From positions 202,622 through 266,621 of the forward strand of contig JAJYLQ010000001.1 in assembly GCA_021787595.1 (NCBI GenBank): 64,000 bases of DNA, read 5' to 3'. Positions within the stretch are counted from its first letter, which is position 1. Every line of letters begins with the position of its first letter. Positions 1-8,748 of the stretch are shown one piece after another. Source of the stretch: Chloroflexota bacterium (GTDB lineage: Bacteria > Chloroflexota > Anaerolineae > Anaerolineales > Villigracilaceae). The translations under genes and the position numbers were made by a program. The notes beneath the pieces are model-generated. The model saw only the letters and a program-made list of their open reading frames with translations. It made no database searches and was not told the DNA's origin.

Positions 1-982
1 TCGAGACGGTGTCGTCAATCACGATCACGGACGCCGATCCGAGGTCCGCGCCGAGCGTACGGACAGCGGCGTAGTCCATTTGCGTATCGAGAACTTTTTC
101 ATCCGCAGCGATGAATGAAGATGACGCGCCCGCAGGCATGATGGCCTTGACCGGGCGGCCTTCCTGAACGCCGCCGCCGTGTTCATAGATCAGCTGGCGG
201 AAGGTTGTGCCAAAAGGCAATTCATAATTTCCGGGCTTGCGAACACGGCCCGAAAGCGAAAAGACTTTCACGCCCGCGCTGTCCGGCGTTCCCATGTTTT
301 TATACCAGTCCGCGCCGTTGGCAAGAATCATCGGCAAGTTGGTCAACGTTTCGACGTTATTCACGACCGTCGGCTTGCCGTATAAACCATAAACTGCCGG
401 GAACGGCGGGCGGATGCGCGGCGTTCCGCGTTTGCCTTCGATGGACTCGAGCATGGCCGTCTCTTCGCCGCAGATGTATGCGCCCGCGCCGAGATGAGTG
501 TAAATATGAAGCGAATAATCCGTGCCGAAAAGATTCTCGCCGAGAACACCGGCTTCTCCCATCTCCGCGATCTTCTCATCGAGGAATTTCGCGACCTGCC
601 AGAACTCGCCGCGCAGATAAACGTACGCGGCGTTCGCGCCGACCGCGTAGGAAGCAATCGCAACGCCCTCCAAAAACTGGAACGGATTGCTTTCCATGAT
701 CTCGCGGTCCTTGAACGTGCCCGGCTCGGACTCGTCCGCGTTGGCAACCACGTAATGCGGCCAGATCTTGTTATCAATGAACGACCACTTCACGCCGGTC
801 GGGAAGCCTGCGCCGCCGCGCCCGCGCAGCCCGGAAGCCTTGACCGCGTCGGTCACTTCGCCCGGCTTCATCTTCGTGACCACTTTTTTGAACGCCTCGA
901 AGCCGCCGTTGCTCTTATATACATTCAGTTTGTTGATATCGGGGATGTCCCGATGACGCAATAGGATATGTGTCATAAGCAT
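1..982 (-). CDS. nuoF: NADH-quinone oxidoreductase subunit F, 3' end cut by window
   Basis: NuoF is the NADH- and FMN-binding peripheral-arm subunit of respiratory complex I. It passes electrons from NADH through FMN to the iron-sulfur chain. About 327 residues are visible, including the NADH-binding loop GLRGRGGAGFPTG near residue 50, the stretch NADESEPGT, and GAGAYICGEETAM. The C-terminal region with the 4Fe-4S cysteines lies beyond the window edge. ATG codons at 982 and 976 are both possible. The first follows directly on the TAG stop of the nucleotidyltransferase gene, with no spacer. NuoF should be co-translated with NuoE, but here a MNT/HEPN pair separates the two. Confidence 0.95.
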   Translation of the reverse strand, partial: MLMTHILLRHRDIPDINKLNVYKSNGGFEAFKKVVTKMKPGEVTDAVKASGLRGRGGAGFPTGVKWSFIDNKIWPHYVVANADESEPGTFKDREIMESNPFQFLEGVAIASYAVGANAAYVYLRGEFWQVAKFLDEKIAEMGEAGVLGENLFGTDYSLHIYTHLGAGAYICGEETAMLESIEGKRGTPRIRPPFPAVYGLYGKPTVVNNVETLTNLPMILANGADWYKNMGTPDSAGVKVFSLSGRVRKPGNYELPFGTTFRQLIYEHGGGVQEGRPVKAIMPAGASSSFIAADEKVLDTQMDYAAVRTLGADLGSASVIVIDDTVS

Positions 983-1315
983 CTATTCTGCCAATGGGAT
1001 GATCTGTCCTTCACGGCGAGCAATTTCGATGATCCAGCTGCTATTGCTTTCATTATATTGTTTTACTCCAACTGCAATCGGTTCAATACGGCTATCAATA
1101 TCAGCAGCAACATGCCATAGCTTATCAATATCGCGCCGTTTAGGTCGTTTCTTATCGAAGGACGAAGACACAACAAGCAAATCTATGTCGCTCCATTCAC
1201 TGAACTTCCCTGTCGCATAGGAACCAAATATCACACCTGCCGAAACAGGAATACCGTGTTCAGAGAGAGCATGCAGATATTTTTTGACAATTTTTACAAC
1301 AGACTTATTAACCAT
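983..1315 (-). CDS. MNT-type minimal nucleotidyltransferase (antitoxin-like) inside nuo operon
   Basis: This is a 110-residue nucleotidyltransferase of the NTP_transf_2/MNT type. The signature GSYATGKFSEWSDIDLLVV is seen near residues 31-49, with the two catalytic aspartates in DID. Family knowledge: such proteins pair with HEPN proteins, and some MNT partners AMPylate the HEPN toxin. It overlaps the upstream HEPN gene by 22 nt and its stop codon abuts the nuoF start, so it is translationally coupled on both sides. The base composition is visibly more AT-rich than nuoE and nuoF, which suggests acquisition. Whether it acts as an antitoxin is inferred from the pairing only. Confidence 0.85.
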   Translation of the reverse strand: MVNKSVVKIVKKYLHALSEHGIPVSAGVIFGSYATGKFSEWSDIDLLVVSSSFDKKRPKRRDIDKLWHVAADIDSRIEPIAVGVKQYNESNSSWIIEIARREGQIIPLAE

Positions 1316-1689
1316 TCAAGCGTTCCTTTTGCTCGACGCATATAATACTTGGATTCCGTCAACGAAATTGGAGTGGGTAAAGTATCGGTATAACGACCTT
1401 CGATATTGAACTCATTGACTTCAGCCAGAACTTGTTTATGTTCTACCTTCAACTCAATCTCAGCTATTTCTGCCAGTCGAATCAAGTTGTGAATTTTTGG
1501 TGGCATTTTGCCTGTTTGTTTGACTACATGCGCCTTAACCGCTTTTTCCAATGACAAGTGCACGGCGAACAAGCCCAACATAACTCGTTTACCTTTAATA
1601 AGATACAAAGCGTCATCCCATGAAGCCAATGCACCATCACGCCAATGAGTTATTTGTTTTTCTACATCAAACTCCGACTCGTCGCTCAT
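1294..1689 (-). CDS. HEPN domain protein, partner of the MNT gene
   Basis: This 131-residue, mostly helical protein matches the pfam05168-type HEPN pattern: an N-terminal helix with HWRDGALASWDDA, a central LSLEKAVKAHVVKQTG, and FNIEGRYTDT near residues 94-103. The RX4-6H ribonuclease motif of HepT-type HEPN proteins is not evident. It may therefore be a non-nuclease or divergent member. It starts 15 nt after the nuoE stop and overlaps the nucleotidyltransferase start by 22 nt, the normal arrangement for a two-gene HEPN/MNT module. AT-rich codons set it apart from the surrounding nuo genes. Confidence 0.8.
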   Translation of the reverse strand: MSDESEFDVEKQITHWRDGALASWDDALYLIKGKRVMLGLFAVHLSLEKAVKAHVVKQTGKMPPKIHNLIRLAEIAEIELKVEHKQVLAEVNEFNIEGRYTDTLPTPISLTESKYYMRRAKGTLEWLISLL

Positions 1690-1704
1690 GTTTTTCTTTA
1701 CACG

Positions 1705-2208
1705 CTACGAATTGCTTTCGGCTTTTCTCAACGCCTCGATCAATTCCATCGTCTTATCTACATTCATATCTTCGTAATACTTCAATCCGTCGCCGCTTTG
1801 GATCTGGAACATCGGCGCACGATCACAGGCCGCGAGACAAGTCACCGCTTCGAGCGTGACCAAGCCATCGGCGGTCGTCTCGCCGACTTTGATCCCAAGG
1901 TTGGAGCATAACGACTCCATGAATTGATCCGCGCCGCGCAACGCGCAGGGCAGATCGGTGCAAACCTGCATCCGATACTTGCCCTCTTTTTTATCGTGAT
2001 ACAAAGTGTAAAAGCCAACCACCGAGCCGACATCCGTCACGCTGATCTCAAGCGCATCGGCAATGTCCTGCATCGCTTCTTTTGTGATGTAACCGTCTTC
2101 GCGTTGCGCGAGATACAGCAGCGGCATCACCGCCGAGCGTTTATGTTCGGGCGGATACTTCGCCAGAATTTGTTTGACTTCTTTGGGATATTTTTCAGCG
2201 AGACTCAT
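1705..2208 (-). CDS. nuoE: NADH-quinone oxidoreductase subunit E
   Basis: NuoE is the 24 kDa-type peripheral subunit of complex I and carries a 2Fe-2S cluster. The product has 167 residues. The four expected ligands are visible as C83-x4-C88 in CTDLPC and C124-x3-C128 in CLAAC. The N-terminal helical bundle typical of the thioredoxin-like NuoE family is present. The start overlaps the nuoD stop by 4 nt (ATGA), so translation is coupled to nuoD. In most operons nuoF follows directly; here a HEPN/MNT pair sits between them. Confidence 0.95.
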   Translation of the reverse strand: MSLAEKYPKEVKQILAKYPPEHKRSAVMPLLYLAQREDGYITKEAMQDIADALEISVTDVGSVVGFYTLYHDKKEGKYRMQVCTDLPCALRGADQFMESLCSNLGIKVGETTADGLVTLEAVTCLAACDRAPMFQIQSGDGLKYYEDMNVDKTMELIEALRKAESNS

Positions 2209-3440
2209 CGGTCAATGTCTCCGAGAACGATGTCAGTGGAAGCGAGGATGGCTATCAAATCGGCCACCAGGTGTCCCCTGACGATTTGAGGTACCACCGA
2301 AAGGTTATCGAACGAAGGCGTGCGCCAATGGACGCGGTATGGTTTGGGGCCGCCGTCACCTTCCAGGTAAACGGCCAGTTCGCCGCGCGGGGATTCAACC
2401 GCACTGTAAATGGAAGCCTTCGGCGCGGGGAAGCCTTCCGTCCACAACTTGAAGTGATGGATCAGCGCCTCCATGCTGGTGCCGATCTCGGAGCGCGGCG
2501 GCGTGACGAATTTGCGGTTGTCGCTGCGGACAGGGCCCATCGGCAATTTGTCCAATGCCTGTTCGACGATCTTCAACGATTCACGCAGCTCCTGCACGCG
2601 GACAACATAACGCGCGTAGGTATCGCCTTTTGTATCGGTCGGCACATTGAAATCATATTGTTCATAACCCATGTACGGACGCGCCTTACGCAAATCCCAA
2701 TTGACGCCGGAAGCGCGCAGCATTGGTCCGGTCACGCCGTGTTGAAGCGCGGTCGCCGCGTCGAGTTTGCCGATGCCCACCGTCCGGTCGAGCCAGAGCG
2801 GATTCTTCGTCAACAAAGCTTCATATTCATCAATGCGCTTCGGGAGCAACTTAATGAAATCGCGCACCGCGGCTTCGAATTCCACCGGCACATCGCGCCA
2901 CACACCGCCGGGGCGGAAGTACGTCACCATCATGCGCTGGCCGGAGACCATCTCGAAGATGTCGAGGATAATTTCGCGCTCGCGGAAACAATAGAGGAAG
3001 ACCGACATCGCCGCCAGGTCGAGCGCTGTGGTGCCAAGCCAGACCAAATGCGAGGCGATGCGCTGCAGTTCGGTCAGGATCACGCGCAAAGCCTGCGCGC
3101 GCGGCGGCACGTCGAGGCCGACCAATTTCTCGACCGCCATCACATACGCAAGGTTATTGCCCATGTTGTTCATATAATCCAGGCGGTCGGTCATCACTTC
3201 GGCCTTGAGATACGTCTTGGCTTCCATGTTCTTCTCGATGCCTGTGTGCAAATAACCGATCTCTGGGATGCAGTTAACAATGACTTCGCCGTCCAGTTCG
3301 AGCACCAGGCGTAGAACACCGTGCGTAGAGGGATGCTGCGGCCCCATGTTCAAGATCATGGTCTCGCCCGAAACGGCGCGTTCCGAAACTAAATGTTTAT
3401 AGGGCCCGACAGGAATCTCCTGCAGTTGATATTCACTCAT
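2205..3440 (-). CDS. nuoD: NADH-quinone oxidoreductase subunit D
   Basis: NuoD is the 49 kDa-type complex I subunit that forms part of the quinone-binding cavity with NuoB. It is descended from the large subunit of NiFe hydrogenases. The product has 411 residues, a normal length. The conserved NMGPQHPSTHGVLRLVLELDG lies at about 31-51, and the C-terminus ends in the family-typical IVLGDIDR. It is encoded separately from nuoC, not fused. A 52 bp gap containing a small hairpin separates it from nuoC, and it overlaps nuoE by 4 nt. Confidence 0.96.
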   Translation of the reverse strand: MSEYQLQEIPVGPYKHLVSERAVSGETMILNMGPQHPSTHGVLRLVLELDGEVIVNCIPEIGYLHTGIEKNMEAKTYLKAEVMTDRLDYMNNMGNNLAYVMAVEKLVGLDVPPRAQALRVILTELQRIASHLVWLGTTALDLAAMSVFLYCFREREIILDIFEMVSGQRMMVTYFRPGGVWRDVPVEFEAAVRDFIKLLPKRIDEYEALLTKNPLWLDRTVGIGKLDAATALQHGVTGPMLRASGVNWDLRKARPYMGYEQYDFNVPTDTKGDTYARYVVRVQELRESLKIVEQALDKLPMGPVRSDNRKFVTPPRSEIGTSMEALIHHFKLWTEGFPAPKASIYSAVESPRGELAVYLEGDGGPKPYRVHWRTPSFDNLSVVPQIVRGHLVADLIAILASTDIVLGDIDR

Positions 3441-3457
3441 GACTTTTCCTTGTCAAT

Positions 3458-3485
3458 CCTTGCGAAGATTTGGAATCTTCACAGG
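3458..3485. repeat. Small palindrome between nuoC and nuoD
   Basis: The heptamers GAAGATT (3464-3470) and AATCTTC (3474-3480) form a perfect stem with a 3 nt loop, flanked by a weaker outer arm (CCT/AGG). It lies in the 52 bp gap between two genes of one operon. No U-tract follows it, so it is not a canonical terminator. It could be a mobile repeat or an mRNA-processing or stability element. Confidence 0.5.
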
Positions 3486-3492
3486 TTGAGTT

Positions 3493-4011
3493 CTATTCCT
3501 TGACATACGGTTTACGCACGTCAATCTCTTCAAAGTTGAACGTAAACTGCGGCTCTTCATAGCCCAGCGGAAAATCCTTGCGGAGCGGATGCCCGTCCAG
3601 GTCATCGGGCAGAAGAATGCGGCGCGGATCGGGATGGCCTTCGAATTCGATCCCGAACATATCCATGATCTCGCGCTCGCGCCAGTTCGCAGCCGCAAAC
3701 ACGCCGGTCGCGGTCGGGACCTTGAGCCGGCTTCCGTTCACCGGGACTCTCAACTGCACCGACAGATTCCGCGCCAGCGATGTAAGCTGGTAGATCACAT
3801 GAAAACGCGGACGCGAAGCATCCTGCGGCCAGTAATCCACCGCCGTCATGGCGGAGAGCAGCGCAAATTCGTGCGCATCGCGCAAAAGCGTCAACGCCTC
3901 GATAATGTGTTCCGGTTTGACAAAGACGTGCGCTTCGCCGCGAAACTCTTCGAGCGTTGCGCCGAATTTTTCTTGTAATGTTTGGACGATCTTTTCGAGT
4001 TTAGTGTCCAT
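3493..4011 (-). CDS. nuoC: NADH-quinone oxidoreductase subunit C
   Basis: NuoC is the 30 kDa-type peripheral subunit of complex I. The product has 172 residues. The family signature REREIMDMFGIEFEGHPDPR is seen at about 111-130, followed by RILLPDDLDGHPLRKDFPLG. The gene is separate from nuoD. It starts about 60 nt after nuoB, across a palindromic spacer. It contains no cofactor ligands, as expected for this scaffold subunit. Confidence 0.95.
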   Translation of the reverse strand: MDTKLEKIVQTLQEKFGATLEEFRGEAHVFVKPEHIIEALTLLRDAHEFALLSAMTAVDYWPQDASRPRFHVIYQLTSLARNLSVQLRVPVNGSRLKVPTATGVFAAANWREREIMDMFGIEFEGHPDPRRILLPDDLDGHPLRKDFPLGYEEPQFTFNFEEIDVRKPYVKE

Positions 4012-4036
4012 TGATCTCTATCCACACAGTCATTTC

Positions 4037-4074
4037 AATTCGATACTCGAAATTCGATCATCGAATATCGAATT
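4037..4074. repeat. Palindrome between nuoB and nuoC
   Basis: AATTCGATA (4037-4045) is repeated inverted as TATCGAATT (4066-4074), and further TCGAA/TTCGA units lie between them. The right arm runs into the nuoB stop codon. The sequence is much more AT-rich than the flanking genes and has the look of a mobile intergenic repeat. It may also affect the relative expression of nuoB and nuoC. Confidence 0.55.
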
Positions 4075-4561
4075 ACGCTTTCGCTGCATCCTTGAACCTT
4101 TCACCCTTGACCTTTTCGGACAAAGTCAGCACACCGTGGATCAAAGCCTCCGGTCGCGGCGGGCAGCCAGCCACGTAAACATCAACAGGCACTACTTCGT
4201 CCACGCCCTGGACAATGGCGTAATTATTGAACACGCCGCCGCACGAAGCGCAATCGCCCATGGCGATCACCCATTTCGGTTCGGGCATCTGGTCATACAA
4301 ACGGCGCAGGACCGGCGCCATTTTGCGCGAGACCCGTCCCGCCACGATCATCAAATCCGATTGCCGCGGGCTGGGGCGCATCAGCTCCATCCCAAAACGG
4401 CTCATGTCGTAACTTGCGGCCTGCGCCGCCATCATTTCGATGGCGCAGCAAGCCAGTCCGAACAACATCGGCCACATGGCATTCGTACGCGCCCAGTTCA
4501 CGGCAGTTTCGAGCGTGGTCGTCACCACGCCCATGTTGCCGAGTTTCTGCTCTACTCCCAT
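4073..4561 (-). CDS. nuoB: NADH-quinone oxidoreductase subunit B
   Basis: NuoB (PSST subunit) carries the terminal 4Fe-4S cluster N2, which reduces quinone. The 162 residues contain tandem C38-C39 in [12 protein letters not shown]104 in GDCASCGG, and C133 in AGCPPRPE, which match the four N2 ligands. An extra cysteine, C107, sits near C104. The gene overlaps the nuoA end by 10 nt, so the two are translationally coupled. Length and motif order are normal. Confidence 0.96.
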   Translation of the reverse strand: MGVEQKLGNMGVVTTTLETAVNWARTNAMWPMLFGLACCAIEMMAAQAASYDMSRFGMELMRPSPRQSDLMIVAGRVSRKMAPVLRRLYDQMPEPKWVIAMGDCASCGGVFNNYAIVQGVDEVVPVDVYVAGCPPRPEALIHGVLTLSEKVKGERFKDAAKA

Positions 4562-4914
4562 TCAAGCGCTCCTTTCTTCCACGCGTAAATGTAACCAATC
4601 AACAGGATAACGATAAAGATAGCCATCTCGGCCAGCCCAAACAGTCCAAGCTGACGGAAGACGACCGCCCACGGGAGGAAGAAGATGACTTCGATATCGA
4701 ACAGGATGAACAGGACCGCGATCAAATAAAAGCGCACCGGCATGCGCCGCGTCCCGGGACCGATGGGTGCGATTCCCGATTCGTAAGGCTCAGATTTGAC
4801 GCTGGATCTTTTCTTCGGTCCGAACAATTCCCCCAAACCAATCGCAATCACTGCAATGACCGTTGCCAATGCGATCATAACTCCAATGGCGATGTACTCG
4901 AGCAACATAGACAC
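4552..4914 (-). CDS. nuoA: NADH-quinone oxidoreductase subunit A
   Basis: NuoA is a small membrane subunit of complex I next to the quinone site. The 120 residues show three hydrophobic segments (about 5-27, 62-82 and 88-110). The loop [20 protein letters not shown] is the conserved NuoA signature. An AGGTG ribosome-binding site lies 7 nt before the ATG. It is the first gene of the leftward nuo operon, with a promoter and an operator-like dyad about 110-175 nt upstream. Confidence 0.95.
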   Translation of the reverse strand: MSMLLEYIAIGVMIALATVIAVIAIGLGELFGPKKRSSVKSEPYESGIAPIGPGTRRMPVRFYLIAVLFILFDIEVIFFLPWAVVFRQLGLFGLAEMAIFIVILLIGYIYAWKKGALEWE

Positions 4915-5029
4915 CTCAAAGAGAATACGCTTTAAGGCCTATCGGGAACAATGGCAACCTGGAGTCAGCGGAGATCGTCTAAATTCGACGGCAATCAGCC
5001 GGGCTCGTTTTCCTCGGACAGGCCCAAGT

Positions 5030-5045
5030 TGTGCAAACTTGCACA
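5030..5045. promoter_or_regulatory. 16 bp perfect dyad, candidate operator of nuo operon
   Basis: TGTGCAA-AC-TTGCACA is a perfect inverted repeat about 10-25 nt downstream of the predicted nuo transcription start. Position and symmetry fit a repressor site. It resembles no consensus I can assign firmly. Rex-like redox regulators use related TTGTGAA...TTCACAA dyads, but this is only suggestive. Confidence 0.5.
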
Positions 5046-5060
5046 CTGGCGATGAAGTAT

Positions 5061-5089
5061 ATCATAAGAGGCCTGGCCGGGACAGACAA
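5061..5089 (-). promoter_or_regulatory. Predicted sigma-70 promoter of nuo operon
   Basis: On the minus strand TTGTCT (5084-5089), a 17 bp spacer and TATGAT (5061-5066) form a good housekeeping promoter. It would give a leader of about 140 nt before nuoA. The region between nuoA and the rpoD terminator holds nothing else that I recognise. Confidence 0.55.
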
Positions 5090-5140
5090 TGTGTCGCATT
5101 TCACAAAAACGGATGGCGATGGTCCTCTTGAATGGGATAC

Positions 5141-5167
5141 AAAAAGAGCAGCCGTTTCCGGCTGCTC
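5141..5167 (-). terminator. Rho-independent terminator of rpoD
   Basis: A perfect 9 bp stem, GAGCAGCCG (5146-5154) with CGGCTGCTC (5159-5167) and a 4 nt loop, lies 7 nt past the rpoD stop. On the minus strand it is followed by TTTTT. This separates the dnaG-rpoD transcript from nuo. Confidence 0.85.
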
Positions 5168-5174
5168 CGAAGCA

Positions 5175-6788
5175 TCAGCCCAGATAATCCTTCAGAGCCC
5201 TGCTGCGGCTCGGATGCCGCAATTTACGCAGCGCCTTCGCCTCGATCTGGCGAATGCGTTCGCGCGTCACGTTGAAATACCTGCTGACTTCCTCCAACGT
5301 GTGATCTTTGCCATCCATCAAACCAAAGCGCAATTCGAGCACCTGCCGCTCGCGTTCCGAGAGTCCTTCCAGCGCGTGCTGGACTTCCTCGCGCAACATC
5401 TCGCGCGCCGCGGCATCCATCGGCGATGGCGCGTCTTCGTCCTCGATGAAATCGCCAAGCTGACTCGAATCCTCATCCCCCACCGGGCCTTCGAGCGAGA
5501 CCGGCTCCTCGGCAGAACGCAGCACGCGGTCGATCTTTTGAGTGGCAACTTCGAGCCGGCGCTGCAGCGAAGAGTCCAGCGGCTTTTCTTCCGCCTGCGC
5601 GCGCAGAATGGACTGCACATCCGCCGCATGCATATAACCTACTTCGAGCGCCAATTCACTGGTGGTCGGCTCACGGCCCAATTCCTGAGTCAGCTCGCGC
5701 TGCGCGCGCAGGATGCGCGAGATGGATTCGAACAAATGCACCGGGATGCGAATCGTGCGCGCCTGCTCTGCAATCGAACGGTTGATGGATTGCCGGATCC
5801 ACCACGTGGCATACGTGCTGAATTTGAAGCCGCGGCGCGGGTCGAACTTGCCCACCGCGCGCAACAAGCCGAGGTTGCCTTCCTGGATCAGATCGAGGAG
5901 CGAAATGCCGCGTCCAAGATATTTCTTCGCAACGCTGACCACCAATCGCAAGTTGGCGCGGACGATCGCGTGGTTCGCCTCCTCAGCGCGGGCTTGCGCG
6001 GAATCCAGCTCGTTGGCGAGAATCTTTTCCTTCGGCAGATTCCGGTAAAGGGTCCGCAAGACCGGCAGTTTTCGACAATCGGTGACGGAACGCGAAAGCC
6101 AGTCCGCATAATCCACCGGCAAAAGATAAAGGCAAAGAAAAACGCTGTACGCTTTTCGCACCATGCTGTCCCACAGCGGATCATGCCCCCAACGGTCGTT
6201 GGCAAGGAACGCGCGCAGATACGAAGGCTCGTCGAATTCCCAGCCTTCGTGAAGCGACTGCGCCTCGGACAAGGTCGAACAAAGATCGGGCAATTCCGTA
6301 TCGAGGCGTCTGGCATCTTCGCCAAAACGTTTCCATGCTGTGATCAGTTCGGAGAGCAGGCTGTGATATACCGCCATCGCCGGCTGGAGGCCTTTGCGAA
6401 CGGGACGGCGGCGGAAAGTTCCGATCCAGCGGCTGGCCTCGATCAGAGTCGCGAGGCGGAACTCGCTGTCGGAATCGAGCAGCTGCACCTGACCGATCTC
6501 GCGCAAATACAGTCGCACCGGGTCTTCGGATAATTCCGCCGCGATCTCAGGGCGGCGCTCATCGAACAAATCCTCTTCGATGAGTTCTTCCTCCTCCGAT
6601 TGGCTCAAATCCGGTTCAGGCTCGGACGCGGATTCTTCCGCATTGAGTTCCTCCTCGACATCGGCTTCCTCGAACAGTTCCCCGGCCGGTCGCCTGCGCC
6701 CGCGCGAAGTTTCCGGCGCGGCATTCTTCTTTTGCGTCCCGCCTGTTCGAGCTTTGGTTTTGCGGTTGGCCTTTTTCTTTGCGGTCAT
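5175..6788 (-). CDS. rpoD: Primary RNA polymerase sigma factor
   Basis: This is the housekeeping sigma-70 factor, 537 residues. The N-terminus is basic then strongly acidic (about 36-85, many E/D). Region 1.2 ([12 protein letters not shown]) is at 89-100, followed by a roughly 170-residue non-conserved spacer. Region 2, with [18 protein letters not shown], lies near 315-335. Region 4 ends with the helix-turn-helix [20 protein letters not shown]. It lies downstream of dnaG in the same direction, as in the classical macromolecular-synthesis arrangement. A strong terminator follows the stop. A GAAGGG ribosome-binding site precedes the ATG. Confidence 0.96.
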   Translation of the reverse strand: MTAKKKANRKTKARTGGTQKKNAAPETSRGRRRPAGELFEEADVEEELNAEESASEPEPDLSQSEEEELIEEDLFDERRPEIAAELSEDPVRLYLREIGQVQLLDSDSEFRLATLIEASRWIGTFRRRPVRKGLQPAMAVYHSLLSELITAWKRFGEDARRLDTELPDLCSTLSEAQSLHEGWEFDEPSYLRAFLANDRWGHDPLWDSMVRKAYSVFLCLYLLPVDYADWLSRSVTDCRKLPVLRTLYRNLPKEKILANELDSAQARAEEANHAIVRANLRLVVSVAKKYLGRGISLLDLIQEGNLGLLRAVGKFDPRRGFKFSTYATWWIRQSINRSIAEQARTIRIPVHLFESISRILRAQRELTQELGREPTTSELALEVGYMHAADVQSILRAQAEEKPLDSSLQRRLEVATQKIDRVLRSAEEPVSLEGPVGDEDSSQLGDFIEDEDAPSPMDAAAREMLREEVQHALEGLSERERQVLELRFGLMDGKDHTLEEVSRYFNVTRERIRQIEAKALRKLRHPSRSRALKDYLG

Positions 6789-6827
6789 TTTTCCCTTCGC
6801 CCTGACTTACCCAAAAAACCATGACGT

Positions 6828-8735
6828 CTATTCGAGCCGCTTCAACGACATCTTATGAGTCAGCTCGTCCAAAACGCGTTTCATCTGCATAAGCTTTACT
6901 TCTTCCTTTTGATAAAGCGTAACGGTATCCTTGTCGCCCTGATCCTGCGCTTCCTGCTGCAAAAACCGATATTGGATCAGCATTTGACTGATGGCTTCGA
7001 AGCGCATTCTCTTCACGCTGCGAAGCAGGTCCTCCACCAGCTTTTCTTCCACGGGGTCGAGCTTTTCGGTCTGCGACAGCAATTCACGCGAAAGACCGCG
7101 CAGCGATTCGGGCAGCGCTTCTGCGACGAACTCGTGATGCTCGGCCCGATCCTGCTCGACGGCCTCACGAATAAGTCCGAACAACATCTGGTAATCAGTA
7201 TACTCGAAATCCTGCGCCGACAGAGTAGTAAGTCCGTACTGCCCCAGTTTGCGGTCGAGCCGGTACAGCAGCTCGGGCCTGCGGAACAAAACCCCGATGA
7301 GATACGCCTCGACCTTTTGACTGGACGATACCGCCACCGCAACCGGCGCGGACTCCCGGACCGCTTCCCGTTTAATCGGCCTCGTCCGCCTCGCACGTGG
7401 ACCCTGAACCTGTGTGCCAACCAACGCGCTTTCACTGACCCTCAGCATTCGCGCCAATTGCTGGCGGTATGTGTCGCGTTCCATTGCGTTGGGCAAATCT
7501 TCGATCAGCGGCAGGATTTGGGCCGCGATTTGATTCTTCATTTTCGGGTCTTTCAAATCGCGCCCCGACGCGAGCGTCTCCATCACATGCGTGACGATGG
7601 GCTTGGCATTCTCGATCAAGCGCGGCCATTCCTCTTTATCGCGCGCCGCGATTTCATCCGGGTCGAGATTGTCAGGCATCGCCGCCACGCGCAGATCCGC
7701 CTGCAGACGCGCTTCGTTGCGTAACAATCCGCGCGCGTCGAAGCCAAGCTCACCTTCGTGATCCATGGCGGCGCGCGCCGCGTCCAGGCCGCGCAGCACA
7801 GCTTTTTGTCCCGCGGTGTCGGGGTCGAGCGCCAGCACAATTCGACGCGTGAAGCGTTTCAGCAGACGCAGCTGATCTTCGGTCAGCGCCGTGCCCATCG
7901 GCGAGACGACATTTTCGTATCCCGCCTGGTGCAAAGCGATGACGTCCAAATAGCCCTCGACGATCACAGCCTGATCGGCGGCGCGGATTGGTTTGCGCGC
8001 CCGGTCCAATCCGTAAAGCAAGCGGCCTTTTGAAAAGACCGGCGTTTCAGGTGAATTCAAAAATTTTGGAATATCGTCTGGGTCAACGATGCGCGCGCCG
8101 AAACCAGCCATCTCCCCTTTTTCATTACGGATCGGAATCATGATGCGGTGGCGAAAACGGTCGAATCGTCTGCCGCTTTCATTCTCGGAAAGCAACCCCG
8201 CGTCGAACACATCCTGCTCCGAGTAGCCGCGCTGCGTGAAATGCTTCAAGGCGTTGTCGAAGCCCTGGGGCGCGTAGCCCAGCCCAAACGTCTCGATGGC
8301 TGCGTCGGTCAGTTTGCGCTTCTCGCGGAGATACGTCAAAACGCCGGCGTTGCTGAGAAGATGACCGCGATAAAAGATCAGCGCGTCCTCGAGCAGTTTC
8401 CGCAGATGATCGTAGGCTTCCTTTTGCTCCGGTTTTTCCGGCTGATACGTTGGGACTTCCACGCCCGCGCGCGCCGCAAGTTTTTGAAGCGCTTCCCTGA
8501 AATCAATCCCCTCTTTCTTCATCACGAACTTGAAGATGTCGCCGCCCTCGTTGCATTCGCCGAAGCAGCGCCACGTGCCCGTCTCCGGCCAGACGACGAA
8601 TGCCGGGGTGTGTTTGTTCGCATGAAACGGGCAGAAGCCTGTGTAGTTCTTTCCAGTCTTGCGCAGCTTGACGCCGGCCTCGGAGACGAGGTCAACAATA
8701 TCAATGCGCGATTTGATTTCGTCGGTAGCGGACAT
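6828..8735 (-). CDS. dnaG: DNA primase
   Basis: DnaG synthesises RNA primers for replication. I start it at the MSATDEIKSRIDIVDLV methionine, which matches the family N-terminus, giving 635 residues. The zinc ribbon reads C35-x2-H38-x18-C57-x3-C61; the last pair is CFGEC, not the common CFGC. The TOPRIM domain is clear: IVEGYLDVIALHQAG with catalytic E, then LALDPDTAG. The C-terminal helicase-binding region (about 480-635) is divergent and helical. It is followed by rpoD after 39 nt. A promoter with TTGCCA and TATAAT at 17 bp spacing lies at 8749-8777. Confidence 0.95.
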   Translation of the reverse strand: MSATDEIKSRIDIVDLVSEAGVKLRKTGKNYTGFCPFHANKHTPAFVVWPETGTWRCFGECNEGGDIFKFVMKKEGIDFREALQKLAARAGVEVPTYQPEKPEQKEAYDHLRKLLEDALIFYRGHLLSNAGVLTYLREKRKLTDAAIETFGLGYAPQGFDNALKHFTQRGYSEQDVFDAGLLSENESGRRFDRFRHRIMIPIRNEKGEMAGFGARIVDPDDIPKFLNSPETPVFSKGRLLYGLDRARKPIRAADQAVIVEGYLDVIALHQAGYENVVSPMGTALTEDQLRLLKRFTRRIVLALDPDTAGQKAVLRGLDAARAAMDHEGELGFDARGLLRNEARLQADLRVAAMPDNLDPDEIAARDKEEWPRLIENAKPIVTHVMETLASGRDLKDPKMKNQIAAQILPLIEDLPNAMERDTYRQQLARMLRVSESALVGTQVQGPRARRTRPIKREAVRESAPVAVAVSSSQKVEAYLIGVLFRRPELLYRLDRKLGQYGLTTLSAQDFEYTDYQMLFGLIREAVEQDRAEHHEFVAEALPESLRGLSRELLSQTEKLDPVEEKLVEDLLRSVKRMRFEAISQMLIQYRFLQQEAQDQGDKDTVTLYQKEEVKLMQMKRVLDELTHKMSLKRLE

Positions 8736-8748
8736 GGGTGCTGAAAGA

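Noticed and set aside
2271..3314. 347-codon plus-strand frame opposite nuoD
   Set aside because: It is the antisense shadow of nuoD, caused by GC-rich codon bias; nuoD motifs are unambiguous.
5031..6533. 500-codon plus-strand frame opposite rpoD
   Set aside because: Antisense shadow of rpoD; its product is Arg/His/Gln-rich with no family features.
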